Positions 35,258 to 43,315 of a DNA stretch of 64,000 nucleotides are shown here, in pieces; within the stretch, counting starts at the first letter, position 1, and the number at the start of each line of letters is the position of its first letter. This DNA comes from Paraburkholderia ferrariae NBRC 106233. GTDB lineage: Bacteria; Pseudomonadota; Gammaproteobacteria; Burkholderiales; Burkholderiaceae. The stretch covers positions 1 to 64,000 of the forward strand of contig NZ_BAYB01000040.1 in the NCBI RefSeq assembly GCF_000685035.1, given 5' to 3'. The notes under the pieces were generated by a model. The model did no database searches. It had not been told where the DNA came from and saw only the letters and a program-made list of their open reading frames with translations. A program made the translations under genes and the position numbers.

Positions 35258-37291
35258 ATGGCAATCACCCGTTCCCCCGCCACGGCGGCCGGCAGCACAA
35301 CGAGCCGCTTCGCGCCCGGCAAGACGCGCGACATTGTCTGCCTCGGCCGCCTCGGCGTGGATCTCTATGCGCAGCAGGTGGGCGCGCGTCTGGAAGATGT
35401 CTCGACCTTCGCGAAGTATCTGGGCGGATCGTCGGCGAACATTGCGTTCGGCTGCGCACGGCTCGGCCTCGAATCGGCCATGCTCACGCGCGTGGGCGAC
35501 GATCACATGGGCCGCTTTCTCGTCGAAACGCTCGCGAAGGAAGGCTGCGACACGAGCCACGTGCGCGTGGATCGCGAACGCCTCACGGCACTCGTGCTGC
35601 TCGGCATCAAGGATCGCGACACGTTCCCGCTCATCTTCTACCGCGAGGACTGCGCCGACATGGCCGTCGATGCATGCGACTTCGACGAAGCGTTCATCGC
35701 CTCCGCCAGGGCGCTCCTCATCACCGGCACGCACTTTTCCACCGCGCAGGTGAACCGCACGAGCCTCACCGCGCTCGACTACGCGCGCCGCAACAACGTG
35801 CGCACGGTGCTCGACATCGACTACCGGCCCGTGCTGTGGGGCCTCACCGGCAAGGCCGACGGCGAGACGCGCTTCGTCGCGAGCGAAGGCGTTTCCGCGC
35901 ATCTGCAGCGCATCCTGCCGCTCTTCGATCTCGTGATCGGCACGGAAGAGGAGTTCCGCATTGCGGGCGGCAAGGAGTCGCTCATCGACGCTCTCGCGCG
36001 CGTGCGCGAAGTGACCGACGCCACGCTGCTCGTCAAGCGCGGGCCGCTCGGCTGCCAGATCGTCGAAGGCGCGGTGCCCGCCTCGCTCGACGCGCTGCCG
36101 ATACAGCGCGGCGTGGAAGTGGAAGTGCTCAACGTGCTCGGCGCCGGCGACGCGTTCGCCTCGGGCTTCCTCTCGGGCTGGCTGCGCGATGCGCCGCTCG
36201 ACGCCTGCGCGAGCGCCGCGAACGCATGCGGCGCGCTCGTCGTGTCGCGCCACGGCTGCGCGCCGGCCATGCCTACCCCGGCCGAACTCGACTACTTCCT
36301 GCGCGAAGCCGCCGCGGACCCCGAGCGCATGCGCCGCCCCGACCGCGACGCGACGCTCGCCCGCCTGCATCGCGTGACGCCCGCGCGCACGCCGCGCGAC
36401 GAAGTCCTCGGCTTCGCGTTCGACCACCGCAACCAGTTCTTCGACCTCGCGCAGCAAACCGGCGCGGACGAAACGCGCATTGCGAAGCTGAAGAACCTGT
36501 TCGTCGAAGCGGTCGCGCAGACCGAACGCTCGCTCGACCTGCAAGGCCGCATCGGCGTGCTGATCGACGACCGCTATGGCCAGGACGCCCTCAACGCCGC
36601 CACCGGGCGCGGCTGGTGGATCGGCCGCCCGGTGGAGCTGCCCGGCTCGAACCCGCTCGTCTTCGATCATGGCCGCTCGATCGGCACGACGCTCGCTTCC
36701 TGGCCCATCGGCCACACGGTGAAATGCCTCGTGCAGTTCCATCCCGACGATCCCGTCGAGCAGCGCATCGAGCAGGAGTCCCAACTTCGTGCGCTTTACG
36801 ACGCCGTGCAGGCAAGCGGCCACGAGTTGCTGCTCGAAGTGATTCCGCCGAAGCGCGACGGCGTGCCGAACGCGCCCGACACGATCTATCGCGCGCTCAA
36901 GCGCCTCTACAACATCGGCATCTATCCCGAGTGGTGGAAGCTCGAACCGGTGGATGCCGCGCAGTGGCAGGCCATCGACGGGCTGATCGCCGAACGCGAT
37001 CCGTACTGCCGCGGCGTGGTGCTGCTCGGCCTCTCCGCGCCGGTCGATCAGTTGGTGGAGAGCTTCCGGCTCGCCGCACGGTCGGCGACGTGCCGCGGTT
37101 TCACCGTGGGCCGCACGATCTTCTACGAACCGAGTCTCGCATGGCTTGCCGGCGAGATCGGCGACGACGAACTGATTGCCCGCGTGCGCGGCACCTTCGA
37201 AACGCTGATCGCCGCGTGGCGTTCGAGCCGCGCGAGCGCACCCGCCGGCGACCCGGCCGCGGCGCTCGCGCGCGAGGAGAAAGCAGCATGA
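35258..37291 (+). CDS. iolC: 5-dehydro-2-deoxygluconokinase fused to a DUF2090 aldolase-like domain
   Basis: Residues about 25-345 are a PfkB-type kinase (GRLGVDLYAQQVG near 30, KYLGGSSANIAFGCARLG, catalytic NVLGAGDAFASG near 292) that phosphorylates 2-deoxy-5-keto-D-gluconate. Residues about 385-665 are DUF2090, a TIM-barrel domain related to class I aldolases (LGFAFDHRNQFFDLAQQTG, EVIPPKRDG, GFTVGRTIFYEPSLAWLAG), which likely acts as the missing IolJ by splitting the product into DHAP and malonate semialdehyde. The 677-aa fusion is known in other proteobacteria. The ATG at 35258 was chosen over 35252 because only it has proper spacing from CAGGA. Its stop overlaps the iolD start (ATGA). Confidence 0.92.
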   Translation: MAITRSPATAAGSTTSRFAPGKTRDIVCLGRLGVDLYAQQVGARLEDVSTFAKYLGGSSANIAFGCARLGLESAMLTRVGDDHMGRFLVETLAKEGCDTSHVRVDRERLTALVLLGIKDRDTFPLIFYREDCADMAVDACDFDEAFIASARALLITGTHFSTAQVNRTSLTALDYARRNNVRTVLDIDYRPVLWGLTGKADGETRFVASEGVSAHLQRILPLFDLVIGTEEEFRIAGGKESLIDALARVREVTDATLLVKRGPLGCQIVEGAVPASLDALPIQRGVEVEVLNVLGAGDAFASGFLSGWLRDAPLDACASAANACGALVVSRHGCAPAMPTPAELDYFLREAAADPERMRRPDRDATLARLHRVTPARTPRDEVLGFAFDHRNQFFDLAQQTGADETRIAKLKNLFVEAVAQTERSLDLQGRIGVLIDDRYGQDALNAATGRGWWIGRPVELPGSNPLVFDHGRSIGTTLASWPIGHTVKCLVQFHPDDPVEQRIEQESQLRALYDAVQASGHELLLEVIPPKRDGVPNAPDTIYRALKRLYNIGIYPEWWKLEPVDAAQWQAIDGLIAERDPYCRGVVLLGLSAPVDQLVESFRLAARSATCRGFTVGRTIFYEPSLAWLAGEIGDDELIARVRGTFETLIAAWRSSRASAPAGDPAAALAREEKAA

Positions 37292-39288
37292 ACCAGCGCA
37301 TCGTTCCCGCCGCGCAGGACACTCACCCGGGCCACGCGGGCGCACAGCACGCCGCGCCCGGCCCCACCGTGCGCCTGACCGCCGCGCAGGCGCTCGTGCG
37401 CTATCTCGCCGCGCAGCGCGTGGCCTGCGAGGACGGCTCGGGCCGCACCGAACCGCTCTTCGGCGGCGTCTTCGCGATCTTCGGCCACGGCAACGTGGCC
37501 GGGCTTGGCGAAGCGCTCTATCAATGGCGCCACGAACTGCCGACGCTGCGCGCGCACAACGAGCAGGCGATGGCGCACAGCGCGATCGCCTACGCGAAGG
37601 CCCATTTCCGCCGCCGCATGATGGCCGTGACGACCTCGATCGGCCCCGGCGCGACGAACCTCGTGACGGCCGCCGCGCTCGCGCACGTCAACCGTCTGCC
37701 GCTCCTCCTGCTGCCCGGCGACATCTTCGTCTCGCGCGAGCCCGACCCGGTGCTGCAGCAGATCGAGGACCTGCACGACGGCGGCCTCTCCGCCAACGAC
37801 GCGCTCAAGCCCGTCTCGCGCTACTTCGACCGCATCGTGCATCCCGCGCAACTGCTCACGGCCCTGCCGCGCGCGCTGCGCGTGCTTACCGACGCGGCGC
37901 TGTGCGGCCCCGTCACGCTGGCGCTGCCGCAAGACGTGCAGGCCACCGCGTGGGACTACCCGGCGAGCTTCTTCACGCCGCGCCTCGTGAACTTCCACGC
38001 GCCGGCCCCGGTGCAGGCCGAGATCGACGCCGCGCTCGCGCAGCTCGCGCGCGCGAAGCGGCCGTTGATCGTCGCGGGCGGCGGGGTGCTGTATTCGCAC
38101 GCCTCGGACGCCGTGCAGGCGCTCGCAGCGGCACGCGGCATTCCGGTGGCGGAGACCCAGGCCGGCAAGGGTGCGCTCGCGTGGGACGATCCGCTCAACG
38201 TGGGCGCGCTCGGCGTTACGGGCTCGCCCGCCGCCAACGCGCTCGCGCACGAGGCCGACTGCATCCTCGCGGTCGGCACGCGGCTGCAGGACTTCACCAC
38301 CGGCTCCAATTCGCTCTTCCAGCATGCTCACGTGATCGGCGTGAACGCCAACGGCTTCGACGCGCTCAAGCACAACGCGCTCACGGTGCAGGCCGATGCC
38401 CGTCTCGCCGTCGAAGTGCTCGGCGAAGAACTGGCGGACTGGCGCGCCGAGGCCGACTGGACCGCGCGCGCCCTGTTGCTGGCAACCGGATGGCGCGAAC
38501 GCGTCCAGCAGCTCACGCACTCGTCGGAGGAGCGCAATACGCTGCCCTACGACGCCGACGTGATCGGTGCCGTGCAGCGTTCGTCGAGCCGTTCGCCCGA
38601 CGACGACATCGTCGTCTGCGCGGCCGGCACGCTCCCCGCCGAACTCCACAAGCTCTGGCGCGCGGGGCGGCCCGGCGCCTATCACGTCGAGTACGGCTAC
38701 TCGTGCATGGGCTACGAGATCGCGGGCGGCCTCGGCGCGAAACTCGCGCGGCCCGAACGCGAAGTCATCGTGATGGTGGGCGACGGCAGCTATCTGATGA
38801 TGAACAGCGAGATCGCCACCTCGGTGATGCTCGGTGCGAAGCTCATCATCGTCGTGCTCGACAACCGCGGCTATGGCTGCATCAACCGCTTGCAGCAGGC
38901 CTGCGGCGGCGCCCCGTTCAACAACCTCTTCGACGACTGCGCGCAGGGGCCGCTCGGCGCACCGCGCATCGACTTCGCCTCGCATGCGCGCTCGCTCGGC
39001 GCCCAGGCGGAGCACGTCGCGAACGTCGCCGAACTCGAAGCGGCCATGCAGCGCGCACGCGCCGCCACGCGCACCTACCTCATCAGCATCGACACCGACC
39101 CGGCCCGCACGACCGAAGACGGCGGCTGGTGGTGGGAAGTGGCGGTGCCCGAGGTCTCCGCGCGCACGGCGGTACGCGAAGCACGCGAACGCTACGACGA
39201 ACGTCTCGCCCTGCGCAGCCGCCGCGAAGAACCGGCGGCGGACGCGGACGACGACGCGCAGGATGACGCGCAGGACGGCGGCCAATGA
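37288..39288 (+). CDS. iolD: 3D-(3,5/4)-trihydroxycyclohexane-1,2-dione acylhydrolase
   Basis: A ThDP-dependent enzyme of 666 aa that opens the ring of the inosose dehydration product. The N-terminal domain has the catalytic-Glu-type region AIFGHGNVAGLGEAL and ...LRAHNEQAMAHSAIAYAK; the C-terminal ThDP motif is VGDGSYLMMNSEIATS ... VLDNRGYGC. The start follows GAGGAGAAAGCAGC and overlaps the iolC stop. The last 20 residues (PAADADDDAQDDAQDGGQ) are a repetitive acidic tail absent from the core fold, encoded by 12-bp repeats that continue past the stop as a different repeat. Confidence 0.94.
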   Translation: MNQRIVPAAQDTHPGHAGAQHAAPGPTVRLTAAQALVRYLAAQRVACEDGSGRTEPLFGGVFAIFGHGNVAGLGEALYQWRHELPTLRAHNEQAMAHSAIAYAKAHFRRRMMAVTTSIGPGATNLVTAAALAHVNRLPLLLLPGDIFVSREPDPVLQQIEDLHDGGLSANDALKPVSRYFDRIVHPAQLLTALPRALRVLTDAALCGPVTLALPQDVQATAWDYPASFFTPRLVNFHAPAPVQAEIDAALAQLARAKRPLIVAGGGVLYSHASDAVQALAAARGIPVAETQAGKGALAWDDPLNVGALGVTGSPAANALAHEADCILAVGTRLQDFTTGSNSLFQHAHVIGVNANGFDALKHNALTVQADARLAVEVLGEELADWRAEADWTARALLLATGWRERVQQLTHSSEERNTLPYDADVIGAVQRSSSRSPDDDIVVCAAGTLPAELHKLWRAGRPGAYHVEYGYSCMGYEIAGGLGAKLARPEREVIVMVGDGSYLMMNSEIATSVMLGAKLIIVVLDNRGYGCINRLQQACGGAPFNNLFDDCAQGPLGAPRIDFASHARSLGAQAEHVANVAELEAAMQRARAATRTYLISIDTDPARTTEDGGWWWEVAVPEVSARTAVREARERYDERLALRSRREEPAADADDDAQDDAQDGGQ

Positions 39289-39292
39289 CGCC

Positions 39293-39364
39293 GGCAATGG
39301 TCATGGCAACTGCGGTGGTAATCGCGGTGGCAACCGCGGTATCAATCGCAATGGCAAAGACGGT
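39293..39364. repeat. Six degenerate 12-bp units between iolD and iolE
   Basis: Units of the form GGNAAY(C/T)GCGGT fill 39293-39364 end to end (39293, 39305, 39317, 39329, 39341, 39353). The best pair are GGTAATCGCGGT and GGCAACCGCGGT. In frame +2 they would read Gly/Asn/Arg repeats, one base off the iolD frame. They end just before the iolE ribosome binding site GAGGAG. Confidence 0.8.
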
Positions 39365-39382
39365 CAAGCTTGAGGAGCGCAT

Positions 39383-40309
39383 ATGAGCGCATTTGACGTA
39401 CGCATCGGCATCAATCCGCTGTCGTGGATGAACGACGACCTGCCCTCGCTCGGCGGCGAAACCCCGCTCGAAGTCGCGCTGACCGAGGGCCGCGAGATCG
39501 GCTACGAAGGCTTCGAGCTCGGCAACAAGTTCCCGCGCGAACCGCAGGCGCTCAAGGCGTTGCTCGCGCAATACGATCTCTCGCTCGTGTCCGGCTGGTA
39601 CTCGGGCCAGCTCGCGCAGCGCAGCGTGGAAGAAGAGATTGCCGCCGTGGAGCCGCACCTCGACCTGCTCGCGCAGAACGGCGCAACGGTCATGGTCTAC
39701 GGCGAAGTCGCCGATTCGATCCAGGGGGCGCCGCGCCCGCTGTACCAGCGTCCGCGCTTTTTCAGCGAAGCGCAGTGGGACGCCTACGCGGCGCGCGTGG
39801 ACGCGTTCGCAAAGCACACGCTCGCGCGCGGCGTGCGGCTTGCCTATCATCATCACATGGGCGCCTACGTCGAAACGCCGGCCGACGTGGACAAGCTGAT
39901 GGCACGCACGAGCGACGCCGTGGGCCTCCTGTTCGACGCGGGCCACATCACCTTCGCGGGCGGCGACCCGGTCGTCGAACTCGACAAGCACATCGCCCGC
40001 GTGTGCCACGTGCACTGCAAGGACGTGCGTCCCGCCGTCATCAAGCTCGCGCGCAATCGCAACTGGAGCTTCCTCGACGCCGTGCTCGCCGGCGCGTTCA
40101 CGGTGCCCGGCGACGGCGCCGTCGATTTCCCGGCCATCATCGCGCGCCTCAAGCAGCACGGCTATCGCGGCTGGCTGGTGGTGGAAGCCGAACAGGATCC
40201 CGTGATCGCGCCTTCCTATGCGTATGCACAGAAGGGCTATCGCACGCTGCGCGCGCTCGCCGACGCGCCGCTGCAAACCGCGGAAAAGGCAACGAAGGAG
40301 GCAGCATGA
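39383..40309 (+). CDS. iolE: Myo-inosose-2 dehydratase
   Basis: IolE dehydrates 2-keto-myo-inositol to the trihydroxycyclohexane dione. The 308-aa protein is an AP-endonuclease-2-type TIM barrel: N-terminal GINPLSWMNDDLPSLGG, metal-ligand regions LAYHHHMGAYVETPADVD near 154-171, LLFDAGHITFAGGD, VCHVHCKDVR near 210 and VVEAEQDP near 272. It starts with MSAFDVRIG after GAGGAG and its stop overlaps the iolB ATG. Confidence 0.94.
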   Translation: MSAFDVRIGINPLSWMNDDLPSLGGETPLEVALTEGREIGYEGFELGNKFPREPQALKALLAQYDLSLVSGWYSGQLAQRSVEEEIAAVEPHLDLLAQNGATVMVYGEVADSIQGAPRPLYQRPRFFSEAQWDAYAARVDAFAKHTLARGVRLAYHHHMGAYVETPADVDKLMARTSDAVGLLFDAGHITFAGGDPVVELDKHIARVCHVHCKDVRPAVIKLARNRNWSFLDAVLAGAFTVPGDGAVDFPAIIARLKQHGYRGWLVVEAEQDPVIAPSYAYAQKGYRTLRALADAPLQTAEKATKEAA

Positions 40310-41109
40310 CTCTGCTCGTGAAGGCCGCGCGCGAAGGCCAGACCATCGCGCGCGTCACGCCCGCCACGGCGGGCTGGCGTTACGTGGGCTTCGCCGCCTA
40401 CCGGCTCGCCGAGGGCGACGTCGTCTATGTGCACGAAACGGGCCGCGAAAGCTGCATCGTCGTGCTCTCGGGCGCCGTGGATATCGAAGCGGGCGGCGAA
40501 CGCTGGTCGAGCCTCGGCTCGCGCGACAGCGTGTTCGAAGACGCAGCGCCCTACGCGCTCTACCTGCCGCCCGGCGTGCAGGCGACGGTGCGCGCCACGC
40601 GCGCCGCCGAAGTGGGTGTCGCAACGGCGCCGGCCACGGGCACGCTGCCCGTGCGCCTGATCGAACCCGCGCAGATGAAGCGCTCGACGCGCGGCAAGAA
40701 CCAGAATACGCGCTACGTCTGCGACATTCTTCCGCAAACCGAGCCCGCCGAATCGCTGCTCGTGGTGGAGGTGCGCACGCCCTCGGGGCATTCGTCGAGC
40801 TATCCGCCGCACAAGCACGACGCCGACCGGCTGCCGCAGGAAAGCGCGCTGGAAGAAACCTACTATCACCGGCTGAGCCCGCCGCAGGGCTTCGCGTTCC
40901 AGCGCGTCTACACCGACGCGCGCGACCTCGACGAAACCCTGGCCGTGGAGGATCACGACGTGGTGAAGGTGCCGCGCGGCTACCATCCGGTGGTGGTGCC
41001 CTACGGTTACGACTCGTACTATCTGAACGTGATGGCCGGGCCGCGCCGCGAGTGGCACTTCCATAACGACCCCGCGCACGAATGGATCATCGAGCGCGAC
41101 GCGAAATGA
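40306..41109 (+). CDS. iolB: 5-deoxy-glucuronate isomerase
   Basis: IolB isomerises 5-deoxy-glucuronate to 2-deoxy-5-keto-gluconate, the IolC substrate. The 267-aa protein is a bicupin; metal-binding residues are visible in SSSYPPHKHDAD (near 165-176), EETYYHR and VPRGYHPVVVPYGYDSYYLNVMAGP. The ATG overlaps the iolE stop (ATGA) after GAAGGAGGCAGC. It is the last gene of the operon and is followed by a terminator. Confidence 0.94.
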   Translation: MTLLVKAAREGQTIARVTPATAGWRYVGFAAYRLAEGDVVYVHETGRESCIVVLSGAVDIEAGGERWSSLGSRDSVFEDAAPYALYLPPGVQATVRATRAAEVGVATAPATGTLPVRLIEPAQMKRSTRGKNQNTRYVCDILPQTEPAESLLVVEVRTPSGHSSSYPPHKHDADRLPQESALEETYYHRLSPPQGFAFQRVYTDARDLDETLAVEDHDVVKVPRGYHPVVVPYGYDSYYLNVMAGPRREWHFHNDPAHEWIIERDAK

Positions 41110-41131
41110 GCCCACTGTCTTCGGTCCAATG

Positions 41132-41160
41132 AAAAACGCCGCCCGAAAGGCGGCGTTTTT
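41132..41160. terminator. Bidirectional intrinsic terminator between iolB and the chemoreceptor gene
   Basis: A perfect 12-bp stem (AAAAACGCCGCC at 41132-41143, GGCGGCGTTTTT at 41149-41160) with loop CGAAA and T runs on both strands. It ends both the iol operon and the convergent chemoreceptor gene. Confidence 0.9.
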
Positions 41161-41203
41161 CGTTTGTTGCAACACGCGAGCAACCTGCAAACAACGCGCA
41201 AAT

Positions 41204-42877
41204 TCAGACCAGCCGGAACTTCCCCACGAGGCGCTTGAGCGCCTTCGCCTGATCGTCGAGCGACTGCGCCGCCGCGGTCGCCTCTTCCACGAGCGCCGCG
41301 TTCTGCTGCGTGCCCGCGTCCATCTGCGAGACCGCGCGGCCGATCTCCTCGATGCCCGCGCGCTGCTCGTGCGAGGCCGCGGAAATCTCGCCGATGATGT
41401 CGTTCACGCGCTTGACCGCCTTCACCACCTCGTCCATCGTGCGGCCGGCATCCTGCGCGAGCGTCGAACCGTTCGCCACGCGCTCGACCGAGGCGCTGAT
41501 GAGCGTCTTGATCTCCTTGGCCGCCGTGGCGCTGCGCTGCGCGAGATTGCGCACCTCGCCCGCCACCACCGAGAAGCCGCGCCCTTCTTCGCCCGCGCGC
41601 GCGGCCTCGACGGCCGCATTGAGCGCAAGGATATTGGTCTGGAACGCAATGCCCTCGATCACGCCGATGATGTCGGCAATGCTCTTCGCGCTGTCGTTGA
41701 TCTCGTTCATGGTGATGACCACGCGGCTCACTACGGTGCCGCCCTTCTCCGCGATCTCCGATGCGTTGCCCGCCAGCGTGCTGGCCTGCGCCGCGTTTTC
41801 GGCGTTCAGGCGCACGGTGGAGGTGAGCTGCTCCATGCTGCTCGCCGTGCGTTCGAGCGCCATGGCCTGCTCTTCGGTGCGCTGCGAGAGGTCGAGGTTG
41901 CCCGTGGAGATCTCGCCCGATGCCGAAGCGATGGCTTCCGCGCTCGCGGCGATTTCGGCCACCGTTGCCGAGAGGCCCTGCTGCATGTCGCGCAGCGCGC
42001 CCAGCATGCTCGTGGCGGCTCGCGCATCGACCTTCACCGGCTGCGCGAGGTCGCCGGAGGCGATGCGGCTCGCAATCGCCTTGGCGAGCGCCGGCTCGCC
42101 GCCCAGTTGCCGCGCGATGCGCCGCACGACCCACTCGCTCACCACGAACGCGAGCACGAAGAGCGCGACGGTTGCCGCGGCGATCATCACGAACGACGAC
42201 TTGAAGATGAACGACGCCGCCTCGATCGTCGCCTTGGCGGCGGTGCCGCGCTGCTCGACGAGTTGATCGACGAGCGTTTCGAGCTTCTCCGTTTCGACCA
42301 GCAGCGAGACGTCCTGGGTGCCGACCTGCCAGCTCATCTGCGAAAGATCGAGCGGCTGGGCCTTCACGAGCGTCACGAAATCGCGCAGATGGCCGCTCCA
42401 TGTGGTGGTCGCGGCCGCCAGCTTCTTCTGCAGCGCGAGCCCGTCGGCGCCCGACTGGCCGGCGTATTGCTGAAGCTGATCCATCTCGCGGCCAAGCGCC
42501 TGCAGATCGTGGTCGACGTCGTCGCCCAGTTCGTCGCGCTCTCGGGCCGTGGTGGCGGTGAGCAGCATCTTCTGCGCACGGCTCGCGCGCAGCACGTGGC
42601 CGCGCGCCTCTTCGGCCGCGCGGCTCGCCACGTAGCCCTCTTCGTAGATCGATTGCGTCGAGCCGTTCAGGCGGCTGATCTGCGTGAGCGAGAACACGCC
42701 CATCGCGAGCGTGCCGATCAGCAGAACGGCGAACGCGGTGCGCAGCGTCGCCTTGACCGAAAACGACTTGCCCGCGCGGCCGCGCGCGCGCTTCGAGGAG
42801 CCCTGTGCCGCGCCTGCGGCGAGCGTGTCCTGCGGCATGAAACCGGCTTGCCGGTTGCCCTGTGATACTGCTTTCAT
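41204..42877 (-). CDS. Methyl-accepting chemotaxis protein
   Basis: A 557-aa chemoreceptor: transmembrane helix 1 near residues 45-65, a four-helix-bundle periplasmic sensor (about 65-215), transmembrane helix 2 (SSFVMIAAATVALFVLAFVV), HAMP, and the signalling hairpin with its highly conserved tip GIAFQTNILALNAAVEAARAGEEGRGF. It ends KRLVGKFRLV, without the CheR-tethering pentapeptide. Start MKAVSQGN at 42877 has CAGGAGACC upstream. The N-terminal 45 residues are unusually long, basic and hydrophilic. The ligand is unknown; position beside the inositol locus is suggestive at most. A sigma-28-like promoter lies upstream. Confidence 0.92.
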   Translation of the reverse strand: MKAVSQGNRQAGFMPQDTLAAGAAQGSSKRARGRAGKSFSVKATLRTAFAVLLIGTLAMGVFSLTQISRLNGSTQSIYEEGYVASRAAEEARGHVLRASRAQKMLLTATTARERDELGDDVDHDLQALGREMDQLQQYAGQSGADGLALQKKLAAATTTWSGHLRDFVTLVKAQPLDLSQMSWQVGTQDVSLLVETEKLETLVDQLVEQRGTAAKATIEAASFIFKSSFVMIAAATVALFVLAFVVSEWVVRRIARQLGGEPALAKAIASRIASGDLAQPVKVDARAATSMLGALRDMQQGLSATVAEIAASAEAIASASGEISTGNLDLSQRTEEQAMALERTASSMEQLTSTVRLNAENAAQASTLAGNASEIAEKGGTVVSRVVITMNEINDSAKSIADIIGVIEGIAFQTNILALNAAVEAARAGEEGRGFSVVAGEVRNLAQRSATAAKEIKTLISASVERVANGSTLAQDAGRTMDEVVKAVKRVNDIIGEISAASHEQRAGIEEIGRAVSQMDAGTQQNAALVEEATAAAQSLDDQAKALKRLVGKFRLV

Positions 42878-43315
42878 GTTTCGACGGTCTCCTGTCCAAC
42901 CGGAGTCGGCGCGATACCGCTGACCCCGGTCCGACGCATAGCTGCAGTTGTTCGACGCACCGGGCATGCATACCGGTCCGCCACAACCCGGTCAACGGCA
43001 GATCCGCCTCCGATCTTTAGCGGCGCTCTGGTGGCGCTGCCGCGTTCCGGCCCCGTAACAGCGCGCCTTTTGGGCGCGCGCACCGCCGGGTTATACCCGA
43101 CCAAAATCCGGGACCAAAAATCCAGCACCCAGAAACATCCCGGCATTACCCCAACAGGTTGTGTGCCGACCGTGTCCGATTCTCGACAAAATATGTCCGC
43201 ACAGCTCGCTCAAGACACATTACACTGCGCTCATAACTCTTATACATGTCCATTTCGTGCCGTCGCCGGGCCTTTCAGGCCGGTGCCCGCGCGAACTCTC
43301 TCTGTGATCGACAAC
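42878..43315. other. 438-bp divergent intergenic region between the chemoreceptor and Fsr-type MFS genes
   Basis: No gene with convincing coding signal is seen, although a plus-strand frame stays open through it from 43031 (no similarity and no Shine-Dalgarno). It contains a sigma-28-like element for the chemoreceptor (42992-43020) and, for the MFS gene, a TATACA -10 candidate at 43241-43246 in a short A+T-rich stretch (43185-43255) without a good -35. Confidence 0.5.
42992..43020 (-). promoter_or_regulatory. Candidate sigma-28 (FliA) promoter of the chemoreceptor gene
   Basis: On the minus strand CTAAAG at 43020-43015 is followed, 16 bases after TAAA, by GCCGTTGA (42999-42992). The FliA consensus is TAAA-N15-GCCGATAA; the -10 matches at 6 of 8 positions and the spacer is one base long. 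The start would lie roughly 105 bp upstream of the gene. Confidence 0.4.

Noticed and set aside
35674..37287. Upstream part of the 1204-codon frame ending with iolD
   Set aside because: Only the portion from 37288 is iolD; the upstream part is an out-of-frame reading of iolC rich in Arg/Ala.
39289..39373. Programmed frameshift extending IolD into a Gly/Asn/Arg tail
   Set aside because: The stop codon is in frame and no slippery sequence is seen; noted only as a repeat curiosity.
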